This document shows positions 1-8,068 of a stretch of DNA of 57,549 nucleotides, piece by piece. Both the position numbers and the translations under genes were made by a program. The notes under the pieces were generated by a model, which had not been told where the DNA came from, searched no databases, and saw only the letters and a program-made list of their open reading frames with translations. Source of the stretch: RUG11198 sp964600615. GTDB taxonomy: Bacteria > Bacillota_I > Bacilli_A > RF39 > UBA660. The stretch spans positions 1 through 57,549 of the forward strand of contig CAZRJK010000009.1 of assembly GCA_964600615.1 (NCBI GenBank), written 5' to 3'. The stretch's first letter is position 1. Each line of letters starts with the position of its first letter.

Positions 1-1
1 T

Positions 2-1258
2 AATTACCTAGTAAAAGTAAAAGCCAAAAAAGAGGGAAGAGTATCCTTATTATTAGATATAGGCAGTATCAAAGAAATAAAAGAACTATATATCCATAAA
101 AGTATGATAATAACTGATAATAACTATTTCGGTAAGAGTAATTGTTCTGAAGTAATACCTATATCTTTATCTATATTATTATTATATATAGTATATCTAT
201 TAATAAAAGAATATAAACTATCAAAAAAAGAAAATCTCTACCAATATAAAAATATAGCATACTTAGGAATAATAATATTTATATCAATATTTATTCTAAA
301 TAATATTATCTCTATATTTCATTACCAAGGACTATTTGATACCATAAGTAAAATGATAGCTTCCATGTCTTTTGTATCACTAATATTATTCCCTATAGCC
401 TTAATTACCTTTATACTAGTAACTATTAGTAATATTATATTAATAAAAAAAGAAGGAAAATCACTAAAAAATCTATTAGGATTATTCCTAGGAATATTTA
501 TCTGTATATCAACCCTATTACCAGACATTGCTTATAACACTATAAGATATATTCCTAGTATAGATATCTATAATCTAAATAGTATAGGTCCATATCTATA
601 TAACTTTATAGAAACATTAGTATACCTAGTAATAGCCTATTTAGAATGTATTCTAATTGGTACTATAATAATTGCTATAAAATCAGTAAAACAAAAAATA
701 AAATATAACAAAGATTATATAATCATCCTAGGATGCCAAATAAAAAAAGATGGATCATTAACTCCATTACTAAAAGGAAGAGTAGATAAAGCTCTAGAAT
801 TTAGAAATAAACAACTAAAAGAAACAGGAAAAGATCTAATATTTATACCTTCAGGTGGAAAAGGAAAAGATGAAATAATCTCTGAAGCAGACGCTATAAA
901 GAATTACTTATTAGACCAAGGAATAAAAAATAAAAATATAATAACAGAAAACAAATCAACCAATACTTATACCAATATAAAAAATTCCTATAAATTAATT
1001 AATAATAAAAAAGCCAATATAGCATTCTCCACAACCAATTACCATGTCCTAAGAGCAGGATTAATAGCCACTGAACAAGGATTAAAATTAGAAGGAATAG
1101 GCTCTAAAACCAAAACATACTTTTGGATTAATGCCTTCATTAGAGAATTTATAGGTACTATTTATTCTGAAAGAAAAAAACATATCTTAATCTTTACATT
1201 AATAATAATACTCTTAATAATAATGATAAGTATTACCTATATAGCTAATAACATATAA
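2..1258 (+). CDS. DUF218 (YdcF/SanA/ElyC-like) multi-pass membrane protein, 5' partial
   Basis: The C-terminal third is a DUF218 domain. It opens with the strand DYIIILGCQ, carries a conserved PSGGKGKDE loop and SEADAI helix, then ENKSTNTYTNIKNS, and ends in a last membrane helix. About five hydrophobic helices precede it. Family members (YdcF, SanA, ElyC) are linked to envelope integrity, but the biochemical role is unclear. The reading frame is open from base 2 and in frame with the ATG at 104. No Shine-Dalgarno sequence precedes 104, and the residues between read like a normal extracytoplasmic segment. The true start is therefore probably outside the window. It heads a run of closely spaced genes, with 10 bases to the next start. 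Confidence 0.7.
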   Translation, partial: NYLVKVKAKKEGRVSLLLDIGSIKEIKELYIHKSMIITDNNYFGKSNCSEVIPISLSILLLYIVYLLIKEYKLSKKENLYQYKNIAYLGIIIFISIFILNNIISIFHYQGLFDTISKMIASMSFVSLILFPIALITFILVTISNIILIKKEGKSLKNLLGLFLGIFICISTLLPDIAYNTIRYIPSIDIYNLNSIGPYLYNFIETLVYLVIAYLECILIGTIIIAIKSVKQKIKYNKDYIIILGCQIKKDGSLTPLLKGRVDKALEFRNKQLKETGKDLIFIPSGGKGKDEIISEADAIKNYLLDQGIKNKNIITENKSTNTYTNIKNSYKLINNKKANIAFSTTNYHVLRAGLIATEQGLKLEGIGSKTKTYFWINAFIREFIGTIYSERKKHILIFTLIIILLIIMISITYIANNI

Positions 1259-1268
1259 GGAGGAATAA

Positions 1269-1889
1269 ATGACAACAATATATTTAATAAGACATTCAGA
1301 ACCATTCAAAGAACATAGAGGAATAGAAGATATAAATGAATCACTTCAATTATCTAACATCAAGACTCCATTATCAGTCAACGGAGAACACTTAGCAGAA
1401 AAAATTAGTAAAAATAAAGAATTTGATAATCTCGATGCAGTCTGGTCTAGTAACTATGTAAGAGCCATGTCAACAGCAAAATACTTTGCCTATAGAAATA
1501 ATTTAAAAGTCAATGTTACAGATAAAATAGGTGAAAGAATAACAGGAATATCATCTTGGGAAGAATTACCAAAAGACTTTGAATCTCATCAATTTGAAGA
1601 CGAAAACTATAAATTACCAAACGGAGAAAGTCAAAAAGAAACAAAAGAAAGAGAATTAATATTTCTAAATAAAATATTAGAAGAATATAAAAACAAAAGA
1701 ATACTAATAGTTGGACATTCAACCGCTAGTGCTTTTCTATTAAAAACTTGGTGTGAAGTTCATTATACAGATAGTTATAAATTTAATGGTAAAATTTTCT
1801 TTGATGGTAAATGGAATTACTGTGAAACATTCAAATTAGAATTTGATGATAATAATAACCTAATAAATATAACTAATTTAAAATTTTAG
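1269..1889 (+). CDS. Histidine phosphatase family protein (phosphoglycerate mutase-like)
   Basis: The N-terminal IYLIRHSEP is the RHG-type motif that carries the phospho-acceptor histidine. A second catalytic histidine lies in VGHSTASAFLL near residue 150, and an Arg in WSSNYVRAMSTA completes the phosphate pocket. At 206 residues it is the size of single-domain broad-specificity phosphatases. The substrate cannot be read from sequence, and glycolytic mutase activity is not implied. A strong AAGGAGGA ribosome site sits 4 bases before the ATG. It is the second gene of an accessory cluster and is probably cytoplasmic, since no signal peptide is visible. Confidence 0.8.
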   Translation: MTTIYLIRHSEPFKEHRGIEDINESLQLSNIKTPLSVNGEHLAEKISKNKEFDNLDAVWSSNYVRAMSTAKYFAYRNNLKVNVTDKIGERITGISSWEELPKDFESHQFEDENYKLPNGESQKETKERELIFLNKILEEYKNKRILIVGHSTASAFLLKTWCEVHYTDSYKFNGKIFFDGKWNYCETFKLEFDDNNNLINITNLKF

Positions 1890-1897
1890 GAGGAAAT

Positions 1898-2158
1898 ATG
1901 GATATTAAAGAATTAGAAAAAAGAATAAACAATATTGAAAAAAGAAATAAAAAAGTAGAAGGAGATAAAGCCTGGGAAACATCTAATTTAAGAAAAACAT
2001 TAATAATAATACTAACTTATATCTTTGCCGTTCTATATTTAAAAATAGCTGATACTACAAACCCTTTCTTAGGAGCAGTAGTACCTTGTGCCGGTTTCTT
2101 TATCTCAACTCAAACTCTAAATATTATTAAAAGAAAATGGTTAGAAAAAAGAAAATAA
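1898..2158 (+). CDS. Small membrane protein with N-terminal coiled coil
   Basis: This 86-residue protein has a charged heptad-like N-terminus (residues 1-30, rich in Lys, Glu, Asn) followed by two hydrophobic helices at about 33-50 and 58-75 and a basic tail. That suggests a two-pass inner-membrane protein with both ends in the cytoplasm. I do not recognise a named family. AGGAGG precedes the ATG by 3 bases, and the gene sits 8 bases after the phosphatase stop, so the two are likely cotranscribed. Confidence 0.65.
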   Translation: MDIKELEKRINNIEKRNKKVEGDKAWETSNLRKTLIIILTYIFAVLYLKIADTTNPFLGAVVPCAGFFISTQTLNIIKRKWLEKRK

Positions 2159-2174
2159 TATAAGGAGGAATATA

Positions 2175-2471
2175 ATGTCTACTAAAGATTATAGAGATTT
2201 TATCTTAGAACAATTAAGTTTATTAGACAATGTAAATTGTAAACCAATGATGGGAGAATATCTATTATATTATAATGGAATATTATTTGGTGGCATCTAT
2301 GATGATAGATTACTAGTAAAAAAAGTAGATAGTAATAAAAAATATAATATGCCTGATGCTATACCTTATCCCAAAGGAAAACCAATGTATTTTATAGAAG
2401 ATATAGATAATAGAGAATTAATAAAAGACATAGTAATAGATACCTGTAAGGATTTAAGGAGTAAAATATGA
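2175..2471 (+). CDS. TfoX/Sxy N-terminal domain protein
   Basis: The 98-residue protein matches the stand-alone TfoX_N domain. It has an N-terminal helix followed by VNCKPMMGEYLLYYNGILFG, then DDRLLVKK, and a conserved PYPKGKPMYF segment. In gamma-proteobacteria the domain belongs to the competence regulator Sxy. Stand-alone copies in Bacillota are uncharacterised, so no competence role is claimed. An AAGGAGGA site lies just upstream. The end overlaps the next start by 4 bases (ATGA), which indicates translational coupling. Confidence 0.75.
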   Translation: MSTKDYRDFILEQLSLLDNVNCKPMMGEYLLYYNGILFGGIYDDRLLVKKVDSNKKYNMPDAIPYPKGKPMYFIEDIDNRELIKDIVIDTCKDLRSKI

Positions 2472-2683
2472 GTAAATATGATCCATTATGGAAATATGTA
2501 AAAGATAATAATAAAGAAGAATATAAACTATCATTTGATGAAGTAGAAAAGATTACAGGATTTAAATTTGATCATGCTTTCTTAACATTCAAAAAAGAAT
2601 TATTACAATATGGCTATGAATTTAAAAGATTATCGCTAAAAGAACAATGGGTAATGATAGTTAAAGCAGATAATAAAAAATAA
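2468..2683 (+). CDS. Small protein resembling DUF7662-type domains
   Basis: The protein has 71 residues, starts SKYDPLWKYVKDN and continues LSFDEVEKITGFKF. This resembles a small domain often attached to DNA-binding or restriction-like proteins (YDPL...yL plus a LTFxEIExIlG motif), recognised from memory and not verified. It is translationally coupled to the TfoX_N gene (ATGA overlap). No membrane helix is present. Confidence 0.55.
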   Translation: MSKYDPLWKYVKDNNKEEYKLSFDEVEKITGFKFDHAFLTFKKELLQYGYEFKRLSLKEQWVMIVKADNKK

Positions 2684-2737
2684 ATCAAGACTTGAATTAT
2701 TAACAATAAAGATGTATTAAATATATGGAGGTAAAAT

Positions 2738-3187
2738 ATGGAAGGAATCTGTGGAGCTAAATGTAATGAATGTCCACTATATAACAACAAATGTAAAGGA
2801 TGTAAACAAACTAATGGATGCCCATTTGGCAAAAAATGTTTTATTGCTAACTATATAGAAATAGGTGGAATAGATAGTTATAAAGAAATAAAACAAGAAC
2901 TAATAAAAGAATTTAATAATCTTAATATTGATGGAATGCCCAAAATAGAAGAATTATATCCCTTAAATGGGAGTTTTATAAACTTAGAATATTCATTACC
3001 TAATGAAGAAAAAATAAAATTCTTAAACGATAAAGAAATATATTTAGGTACCCAAGTAGAATGTGAATTTAACGATGATGAAATAAAAAAATATTTTGGA
3101 TTAGTAACCAATATGAACTTCTTATTAGTATCTGAATATGAAGAAAATAATAACAACCCAGAAATAATAATCTATAAAAGAAGGTAA
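2738..3187 (+). CDS. Cysteine-rich DUF3795-like protein
   Basis: The first 40 residues hold eight or nine cysteines in a CGAKCNECP...CKGCKQTNGC...CF arrangement typical of DUF3795 proteins, presumably a metal-binding head. The rest (about 50-149) is an ordinary alpha/beta domain with no motif I recognise. The role is unknown. GGAGG lies 8 bases upstream of the ATG. The next gene begins 4 bases after the stop, so the two are likely cotranscribed. Confidence 0.65.
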   Translation: MEGICGAKCNECPLYNNKCKGCKQTNGCPFGKKCFIANYIEIGGIDSYKEIKQELIKEFNNLNIDGMPKIEELYPLNGSFINLEYSLPNEEKIKFLNDKEIYLGTQVECEFNDDEIKKYFGLVTNMNFLLVSEYEENNNNPEIIIYKRR

Positions 3188-3191
3188 TAAT

Positions 3192-4253
3192 ATGATAAAA
3201 CCAGAAATATTAAAAAAAGGCGATAAAATAGCTATGGTTAGCCTTTCATGGGGAGCCATAGGTGATAAAGAATATATCCACAAATACTATATTGCTAAAG
3301 AAAGACTAGAAAAAGAATTCGGCTTAGAATTAATACCTATGCCAAATTCCCTAAAAGGAAGTAAATTTATTGATAAACACCCAGAATTAAGAGCAAAGGA
3401 CTTAATGGATGCCTTTAAAGACGAAACAATAAAAGGAATCATTTGTGCTATAGGTGGAAATGACACCATCAGATTACTACCATATATAGATTATGAAGTA
3501 ATAAAGAACAATCCCAAAGTATTCATGGGCTATTCTGATACTACCATTAATCACTTTATGATGTATAAAGCAGGATTAGTATCATTCTATGGACCTACAA
3601 TTATGTGTGAATTTGGTGAATATGTAAAAATGTTTGATTATACCAAAGAATCATTTGAAAATATATTATTCAATAACTGTGAAAACTATGAAATAAAATC
3701 AAGTAAAGTATGGTCTAAAGAATTTATTCCCTGGAAAGAAGAAAATATAAACAAAGAAAAAAAGTTAATACCAGAAGAACATGGCTATGAAACACTACAA
3801 GGAAAAGGAACCATAACAGGAAAACTATTAGGTGGATGCATTGATGTTTTTCCAATGGCAATAAATACTAATATATGGCCATCAAAAAAAGACTGGCAAG
3901 ATAAAATATTATTACTAGAAACAAGTGAAGATAAACCAACTCCTAATACAATAGAAAACTGGCTAAATCAACTAGGAGAACAAGAAATATTTAATGTAAT
4001 TAAAGGAATACTAATAGGTAAACCTCAAGAAGAAAAATACTATGAAGAATATAAAGAAGTATATAAAAAAGTAATGAAAAAATATAACTGTGAAGATTTA
4101 CCGATCATATATAATATTAATATAGGCCATGCCTTTCCAACAGGTATATTACCATTAGGTACCAATATAAAAATAGATCTAGATAACAAAAAAATAACTT
4201 TATTAGAAAGTCCAACAAAAGAAATAACTATATATAAAAAACTAATAAAATAA
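3192..4253 (+). CDS. S66 family LD-carboxypeptidase (MccF-like)
   Basis: This 353-residue protein has the S66 layout: an N-terminal PEILKKGDKIAMVSLS strand, IGGNDTIRLLPYID, then MGYSDTTINHF holding the nucleophilic serine. The charge-relay Glu lies in LLLETSEDKPTP and the His in NINIGHAFP near residue 315. S66 enzymes cleave L,D bonds in recycled murein tetrapeptides (LdcA) or inactivate peptidyl-nucleotide antibiotics (MccF). The long insert after GLVSFYGPTIM and the ending are more MccF-like than LdcA-like, so detoxification is possible. It has no signal peptide and is cytoplasmic. A terminator hairpin overlaps the stop. Confidence 0.85.
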   Translation: MIKPEILKKGDKIAMVSLSWGAIGDKEYIHKYYIAKERLEKEFGLELIPMPNSLKGSKFIDKHPELRAKDLMDAFKDETIKGIICAIGGNDTIRLLPYIDYEVIKNNPKVFMGYSDTTINHFMMYKAGLVSFYGPTIMCEFGEYVKMFDYTKESFENILFNNCENYEIKSSKVWSKEFIPWKEENINKEKKLIPEEHGYETLQGKGTITGKLLGGCIDVFPMAINTNIWPSKKDWQDKILLLETSEDKPTPNTIENWLNQLGEQEIFNVIKGILIGKPQEEKYYEEYKEVYKKVMKKYNCEDLPIIYNINIGHAFPTGILPLGTNIKIDLDNKKITLLESPTKEITIYKKLIK

Positions 4254-4284
4254 AAAATATGTAAAAAAAATACATATTTTTTTA
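4252..4284 (+). terminator. Intrinsic terminator at left end of module copy 1
   Basis: A 12-bp stem AAAAAATATGTA / TACATATTTTTT (4252-4263 with 4271-4282) with an all-A loop is followed by more T. A near-identical hairpin occupies the same place before the second Rpn gene (11605-11634). Confidence 0.75.
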
Positions 4285-4339
4285 TTTATAGGCAGGATTT
4301 TTAAATTTTATGTTTAATAATAATATTAGGAGGGATAAT

Positions 4340-5224
4340 ATGATAGAAGATAAAACAATACCTATATTATGTAATGACATAATTTTTAAAAGCTTATTTA
4401 TTAATAATGAAGAATTACTAATTAAACTTATATATGATATTACTGGATATAAATTGAATAATATAGTACTTACTATTACTGAATTACCAATAATAAGAAA
4501 AAATGAAAAATTTAAAAAATGTGATATTCTAATTAGAAGTAAAGATCTAATTATTAATATAGAATTAAACTCTAGCTATTATAATTCTTTAATTATAAAA
4601 AATTTAAATTATCTATGTAGTTTATTCTTAAACAATAATACTAAAGGTAAAAAGTATAATAAAGATTTAGAAATAATTCAAATAAATATAAATAATTATA
4701 GTAGATTTAATAAACCTATATTAGATTATCAAATAATAAATAATAGTTACGGTATAGTTTATTTTAATGGTCTTAAAATCTATGATTTAGACATTGTTAA
4801 GTCAAAAAAACTATATTACAATGAATATATAAGAAAAAGAAATTATCTCAAGTGGGGAGCCTTATTTTCATCTAAAACATTAGATGAAATATATCCCATA
4901 ATAACAGAATTAATAGGTAAAAGGAAAGGAGAAATATTTATGAGTAAATTAAAGAAAATGACAGTAGAAACAAAAGTAATGGATGCAGTAGAAGCTACTA
5001 GATTAGATGATATATTTAGAAATAGTATTTTTGAAGAAGGAAAAGAAATAGGACTACTACAAGGAATATCACAAGGAATATCACAAGGTAAAGAAATAGG
5101 TGTAGAACAAGGTATATTAACTACTATAAAGAATATGATAAAAAATAGTGCTTCATATGAATTTATATCTAAAGTAACAGGTAAATCCATTAAAGAAATA
5201 AAAGAATTAGCTAAAGACATATAA
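4340..5224 (+). CDS. Rpn/PD-(D/E)XK nuclease family protein, copy 1
   Basis: This is a protein of the Rpn/PDDEXK_2 type (formerly 'putative transposase' YhgA-like). The catalytic core is CDILI...IINIELN, that is D-x(n)-E-x-N in place of ExK, around residues 75-95 after trimming. The C-terminal tail has GISQG/GKEIG/GVEQGI repeats typical of the family, followed by a short helix KSIKEIKELAKD. The ATG at 4340 is chosen because TAGGAGGG ends 5 bases before it; an upstream in-frame ATG at 4310 has no ribosome site. Rpn proteins are DNA nucleases that can promote RecA-independent recombination. The gene lies directly upstream of the variable surface gene, and its paralogue at 11693 has the same neighbour. 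Confidence 0.75.
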   Translation: MIEDKTIPILCNDIIFKSLFINNEELLIKLIYDITGYKLNNIVLTITELPIIRKNEKFKKCDILIRSKDLIINIELNSSYYNSLIIKNLNYLCSLFLNNNTKGKKYNKDLEIIQININNYSRFNKPILDYQIINNSYGIVYFNGLKIYDLDIVKSKKLYYNEYIRKRNYLKWGALFSSKTLDEIYPIITELIGKRKGEIFMSKLKKMTVETKVMDAVEATRLDDIFRNSIFEEGKEIGLLQGISQGISQGKEIGVEQGILTTIKNMIKNSASYEFISKVTGKSIKEIKELAKDI

Positions 5225-5278
5225 TCAATCATTATATGATACAAATATATTAATAATGTCCATAATCCCTTATAAATA

Positions 5279-5307
5279 TTGATATTATGATTATTTTATT
5301 ATATTAT
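5279..5307 (+). promoter_or_regulatory. Promoter of variable surface gene, copy 1
   Basis: The -35 TTGATA (5279-5284) and -10 TATTAT (5302-5307) are separated by 17 bases. The whole 5225-5330 interval is nearly identical in copy 2, so the promoter is part of the duplicated unit and the surface gene can be expressed independently of the nuclease gene. Confidence 0.7.
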
Positions 5308-5327
5308 TACCTTATAGTAGGTGTAAT

Positions 5328-6545
5328 ATGAATAAGAAAAAAATAATGTATCTAACATTTGGAATATTAACTCTAATAATAACTATAACAGGTTCTACCT
5401 ATGCATACTTTGCCTTATCAACTAGTAACAATAATGCTATAACAGGAACAACTGCTGATGTAGGACTTACATTAACAATAACTAAACTAAAACCTAATAC
5501 AAATACTACTGATTACTTAGTACCCCAATTAGAAAGTGCTTTAGGAACTGCTATTAATAATACTAATAATTGTAAAGATGCTAATACCAATACAGTATGC
5601 CAAGTATATAAAGCAACACTAACTAATACAGGTACAGCTAATGCTAAATTAAAAGGAACCATATCTTTCTCTAATGTAAGTAATCTACCTAACTTAAAAT
5701 GGAAATTAATAACAGATGCTACAACACTAGGAAGTAATCCCACTAATAATGCTACATCTTCTAGTTCAACCTTTGTAGCAGAAGCTAATCTAAATCCTAA
5801 CCAATCTATAGATTATTACTTTGTCGTATGGATAAATGAAACAGGATCAGAACAATCAGATAATGGATCATATACAGCATCAATTACCTTCACCTCATCT
5901 AATGGTAGAGGTATAACCTCAACTATAGGTGATACCTTCACAGGAACAATCTATCGTAATTCGACTGAAAGTTTAATGATTGGTAATACAATAGCTCAAG
6001 AAACAAAAAATGGTTATTGTGATATTGAGACATCAAGTGGAACTCAATATGATTGTTTTGAAACAGAGAATGAATGTAATTCATTTTTACAAAATAATGG
6101 ATATACGGAAACTGATACTTGTCAAGCTAGAACATATACAACAGGAATATCAAGTTATGAAACAAATCCATCAAATTTAAATAGTATATATTATTTAAAA
6201 CATACCATAGTAGATGATATAGTAACAGAAAGTTATATAGAATTTGTTGTAACACCAGAAATGGCCCAAGCCAATCCTGGCATGACCGCGGGGACCTATA
6301 CCCTAAGAGGAGCAGGTGCAACTTATAATCAATCTACTAGTAGCTATAATAATGATAGTCCATACTATAATACTAATAAACAAGTTTTATTAAGTGCCTT
6401 TGGCAGTAGCTATTGTACTGACTATTCTCCCAATGTGTACTGCTCCGTTTCGGGGTTGTACGCCGAAGCGTATTCGAATGGCTTTGTGCGCGTGAACGAT
6501 TGCCGCGTGCCCACTGGTGGGGACTCGCTCTGCTACAGCTGGTAG
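5328..6545 (+). CDS. Surface protein with SipW-type signal and DGR-like variable C-terminus, copy 1
   Basis: The N-terminus (residues 1-30) is a short basic stretch, one hydrophobic helix and GSTYAYFALST, the pattern of SipW-dependent (TasA/camelysin-type) signal peptides. Residues about 35-200 form a Thr/Asn/Ser-rich beta domain. A second domain starts near 225 with paired cysteines (YCDIE, YDCFETENEC, DTC) and ends in a short cysteine-anchored segment, CSVSGLYAEAYSNG to CYSW. The DNA for the last segment is sharply GC-rich against the AT-rich gene and differs from copy 2 in a patchwork way. I read it as a DGR variable region on a pilin-like or ligand-binding domain. The first of two tandem stop codons has become TGG here, adding one Trp. 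AGGTG precedes the ATG. Confidence 0.75.
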   Translation: MNKKKIMYLTFGILTLIITITGSTYAYFALSTSNNNAITGTTADVGLTLTITKLKPNTNTTDYLVPQLESALGTAINNTNNCKDANTNTVCQVYKATLTNTGTANAKLKGTISFSNVSNLPNLKWKLITDATTLGSNPTNNATSSSSTFVAEANLNPNQSIDYYFVVWINETGSEQSDNGSYTASITFTSSNGRGITSTIGDTFTGTIYRNSTESLMIGNTIAQETKNGYCDIETSSGTQYDCFETENECNSFLQNNGYTETDTCQARTYTTGISSYETNPSNLNSIYYLKHTIVDDIVTESYIEFVVTPEMAQANPGMTAGTYTLRGAGATYNQSTSSYNNDSPYYNTNKQVLLSAFGSSYCTDYSPNVYCSVSGLYAEAYSNGFVRVNDCRVPTGGDSLCYSW

Positions 6546-6602
6546 TTATCAACTTCCGCCCAGCCAGGACCGAAGGTCCATCTAGTAATCTTGAATCCCC
6601 AT
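6426..6602 (+). other. Candidate DGR variable region VR1 with homing (IMH-like) end
   Basis: Aligned with 13784-13972, constant words (GTTTCGGGGTTG, CTTCCGCCCAG, TTGAATCCCCATCCAC) alternate with columns that differ. In about two thirds of the differing columns, by hand count, one copy has A. Substitutions continue about 45 bases past the stop codon and cease at the constant stretch 6591-6602. This is the profile expected of adenine-directed mutagenic retrohoming ending at an IMH sequence. VR1 is 12 bases shorter than VR2. Confidence 0.7.
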
Positions 6603-6658
6603 CCACTTACCTTACGGTAAGTGGTAATGGTGCCGAACGAGTTATACGAGTGTAGGCA
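6603..6658 (+). promoter_or_regulatory. Hairpin/cruciform and conserved tail after VR1
   Basis: A perfect 9-bp stem CCACTTACC / GGTAAGTGG (6603-6611, 6616-6624) has loop TTAC. It is followed by a 34-base tail (6625-6658) identical in copy 2, holding ACGAGT twice and ending GTGTAGGCA. The hairpin lies where known DGR targets (e.g. phage BPP-1) carry a homing-stimulating hairpin. There is no T-run, so it is not an ordinary terminator. Confidence 0.7.
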
Positions 6659-6679
6659 TAGTAAAATAAACATAATTAG

Positions 6680-6707
6680 AAAAAGTAGATTAAAAATCTA
6701 CTTTTTT
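6680..6707 (+). terminator. Intrinsic terminator
   Basis: An 11-bp stem AAAAAGTAGAT / ATCTACTTTTT (6680-6690, 6696-6706) has loop TAAAA. It ends the variable-surface-protein transcript, and its T-run leads straight into the -10 box of the next gene. Confidence 0.85.
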
Positions 6708-6708
6708 A

Positions 6709-6717
6709 TGTTATAAT
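6709..6717 (+). promoter_or_regulatory. Extended -10 promoter
   Basis: TGT followed by TATAAT sits directly after a terminator T-run, 20 bases before the start of the GNAT/YoaP gene. No clear -35 is visible. Confidence 0.6.
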
Positions 6718-6736
6718 TTAATAAAGAGGTGTAAAA

Positions 6737-7480
6737 ATGAACGAGTATATTAATTTAGATGAAAAAAATATAGATGAAGAACATATCTGCTGTGCTATAG
6801 GAGATCCCAAGCATCAAGAAGGAGTAGATAAGAAAAAAGAATGGATAAAAAATAAATTAAAAGATGGCCATGTCTTTAGAAAATTAAATGCTAGAGGAAA
6901 AATATTTATCGAGTATGAACCACTAGAAACATCATGGGTACCAATTAATGGTAAAAACTATATGTATATATATTGCCTATGGGTAGCAGGAAGTTTCAAA
7001 GGAAAAGGAATAGGTAAAGAATTATTAGAATACGCTATTAATGATGCAAAGAATAAGAAAATGAGTGGTATATGTACACTAGTATCAACCAAGAAAAAGC
7101 CATTTATTGGAGATAAAAAATTCTTTCAACACTATAATTTTAAAGTAGTAGATACTATTAATGATTATGAATTAATGGCATTGCAATTTGATGATAAAGA
7201 AACACCTAAATTTAATGATAATGCTAGAAAAATGGAAATAGATAATAAAGACTTTACTATCTATTATTCTAATGAATGTCCATATGTAGAATATGAAGTA
7301 AAAGAATTATCTGAATATGCTAAAGATAAAGGTATTAAATTAAACTTTATAAAAATAGATTCTCAAGATAAAGCAAAAAATGCTCCATGTATATTTAATA
7401 ATTGGGCTAACTTCTATCAAGGAAAATTTATCTCTAATACCATATTAAATGCTAATGCACTAGAAAAATTATTAAAATAA
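6737..7480 (+). CDS. GNAT acetyltransferase with C-terminal YoaP domain
   Basis: The 247-residue protein has a GNAT fold in residues 1-155, with the acetyl-CoA loop VAGSFKGKGIGKELL (Q/RxxGxG/A type). A C-terminal thioredoxin-like YoaP domain follows (about 170-247), with YYSNECPYVEYEV and a late conserved YQGKFISNTIL. YoaP-type proteins acetylate unknown small substrates. AGAGGTG precedes the ATG. The stop overlaps the next ATG by one base (TAATG), so translation is coupled to the DUF3781 gene. Confidence 0.8.
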   Translation: MNEYINLDEKNIDEEHICCAIGDPKHQEGVDKKKEWIKNKLKDGHVFRKLNARGKIFIEYEPLETSWVPINGKNYMYIYCLWVAGSFKGKGIGKELLEYAINDAKNKKMSGICTLVSTKKKPFIGDKKFFQHYNFKVVDTINDYELMALQFDDKETPKFNDNARKMEIDNKDFTIYYSNECPYVEYEVKELSEYAKDKGIKLNFIKIDSQDKAKNAPCIFNNWANFYQGKFISNTILNANALEKLLK

Positions 7481-7746
7481 TGAAAGAATTATTATTAAAT
7501 ATAAATAAAATACACACGACCAAATTAGGTATAGAAAGAATAAAAAAGAATCTTAATATAGATAATGATGTAATTAATTATTGTAAAAATAAAATATTAG
7601 ATAAAAATTGCATAATAACTAAAAAAGGAAAGAATTATTACTTTGAAATAGATAACATAATAATAACAATTAATTCTTATAGTTATACTATCATCACAGC
7701 TCATATAAAAAAAGATACATATAAAATTAAAAGAGATGAAAAATAA
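7480..7746 (+). CDS. DUF3781 family protein
   Basis: This 88-residue protein shows the DUF3781 signature: a start KELLLNINKIHTTKLGIERI, a conserved NYCKNKI, KKGKNYYFE and the terminal block NSYSYTIITAHIKK. The function is unknown. It is translationally coupled to the upstream GNAT gene by a TAATG junction, and the next ORF starts within or just after its end, so the three form one unit. Confidence 0.8.
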   Translation: MKELLLNINKIHTTKLGIERIKKNLNIDNDVINYCKNKILDKNCIITKKGKNYYFEIDNIIITINSYSYTIITAHIKKDTYKIKRDEK

Positions 7747-7747
7747 T

Positions 7748-8014
7748 ATGAATAAATTAAATGAATGTAAACCAAATGATCAATTTAGTATCAAATATAT
7801 AGATGGTACCCCAGAACAAAAAAGACATCTCCAAAACCTAGGTTTTGTCCCAACAACCATAATAAACGTAGTAAATGTTATAGATGATAATATGATAGTT
7901 CAAGTCTTTGATTCTAGAATAGCTATCAACAATGAAATTAGTGATCATATTTATGGAACAATCTTAAAAAAAGAAAACCAAAAGAAAAGAATACTATCCT
8001 TCAAAAAAAGATAA
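7748..8014 (+). CDS. FeoA-domain protein
   Basis: The 88-residue protein is a single SH3-like FeoA domain, with the conserved KRHLQNLGFVPTTIINVVN turn and the end strand SRIAINNEISDHIYG, then a basic tail. FeoA domains bind the cytoplasmic part of the FeoB iron transporter or occur in regulators, but no feoB is nearby, so the partner is unknown. The ATG at 7748 gives the normal FeoA start. A start at 7736 would add four residues overlapping DUF3781 and cannot be excluded. Confidence 0.75.
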   Translation: MNKLNECKPNDQFSIKYIDGTPEQKRHLQNLGFVPTTIINVVNVIDDNMIVQVFDSRIAINNEISDHIYGTILKKENQKKRILSFKKR

Positions 8015-8038
8015 ATATATACCAAATTTATCTTTTTT
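8004..8038 (+). terminator. Intrinsic terminator overlapping FeoA stop
   Basis: A 13-bp stem AAAAAAGATAAAT / ATTTATCTTTTTT (8004-8016, 8026-8038) contains the stop codon. TGTATAAT at 8041-8048 follows at once and may be the next promoter. Confidence 0.8.
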
Positions 8039-8068
8039 AATGTATAATAAAATAAAGGAAGTGATAGA

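Larger units (their letters stand above)
4252..6658 (+). repeat. Direct repeat module, copy 1 (Rpn nuclease + hypervariable surface protein)
   Basis: The block hairpin - Rpn gene - conserved promoter - SipW-signal surface gene - variable region - 9-bp hairpin - tail ending GTGTAGGCA recurs in the same orientation at 11605-14028. Similarity is very high around the promoter and N-terminal coding part of the surface gene, moderate in the Rpn gene, and lost immediately outside both ends. No transposase ORF other than the Rpn-type protein and no terminal inverted repeats were seen. Confidence 0.8.

Noticed and set aside
6426..6602. The variable C-termini as simple foreign DNA or assembly chimera
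   Set aside because: The GC-rich islands are at the same position in two copies, in frame, with shared constant words and compensated hairpin changes.
6373..6606. A 77-codon open frame on the minus strand over VR1
   Set aside because: It is a shadow of the GC-rich variable region with no ribosome site and no counterpart in copy 2.
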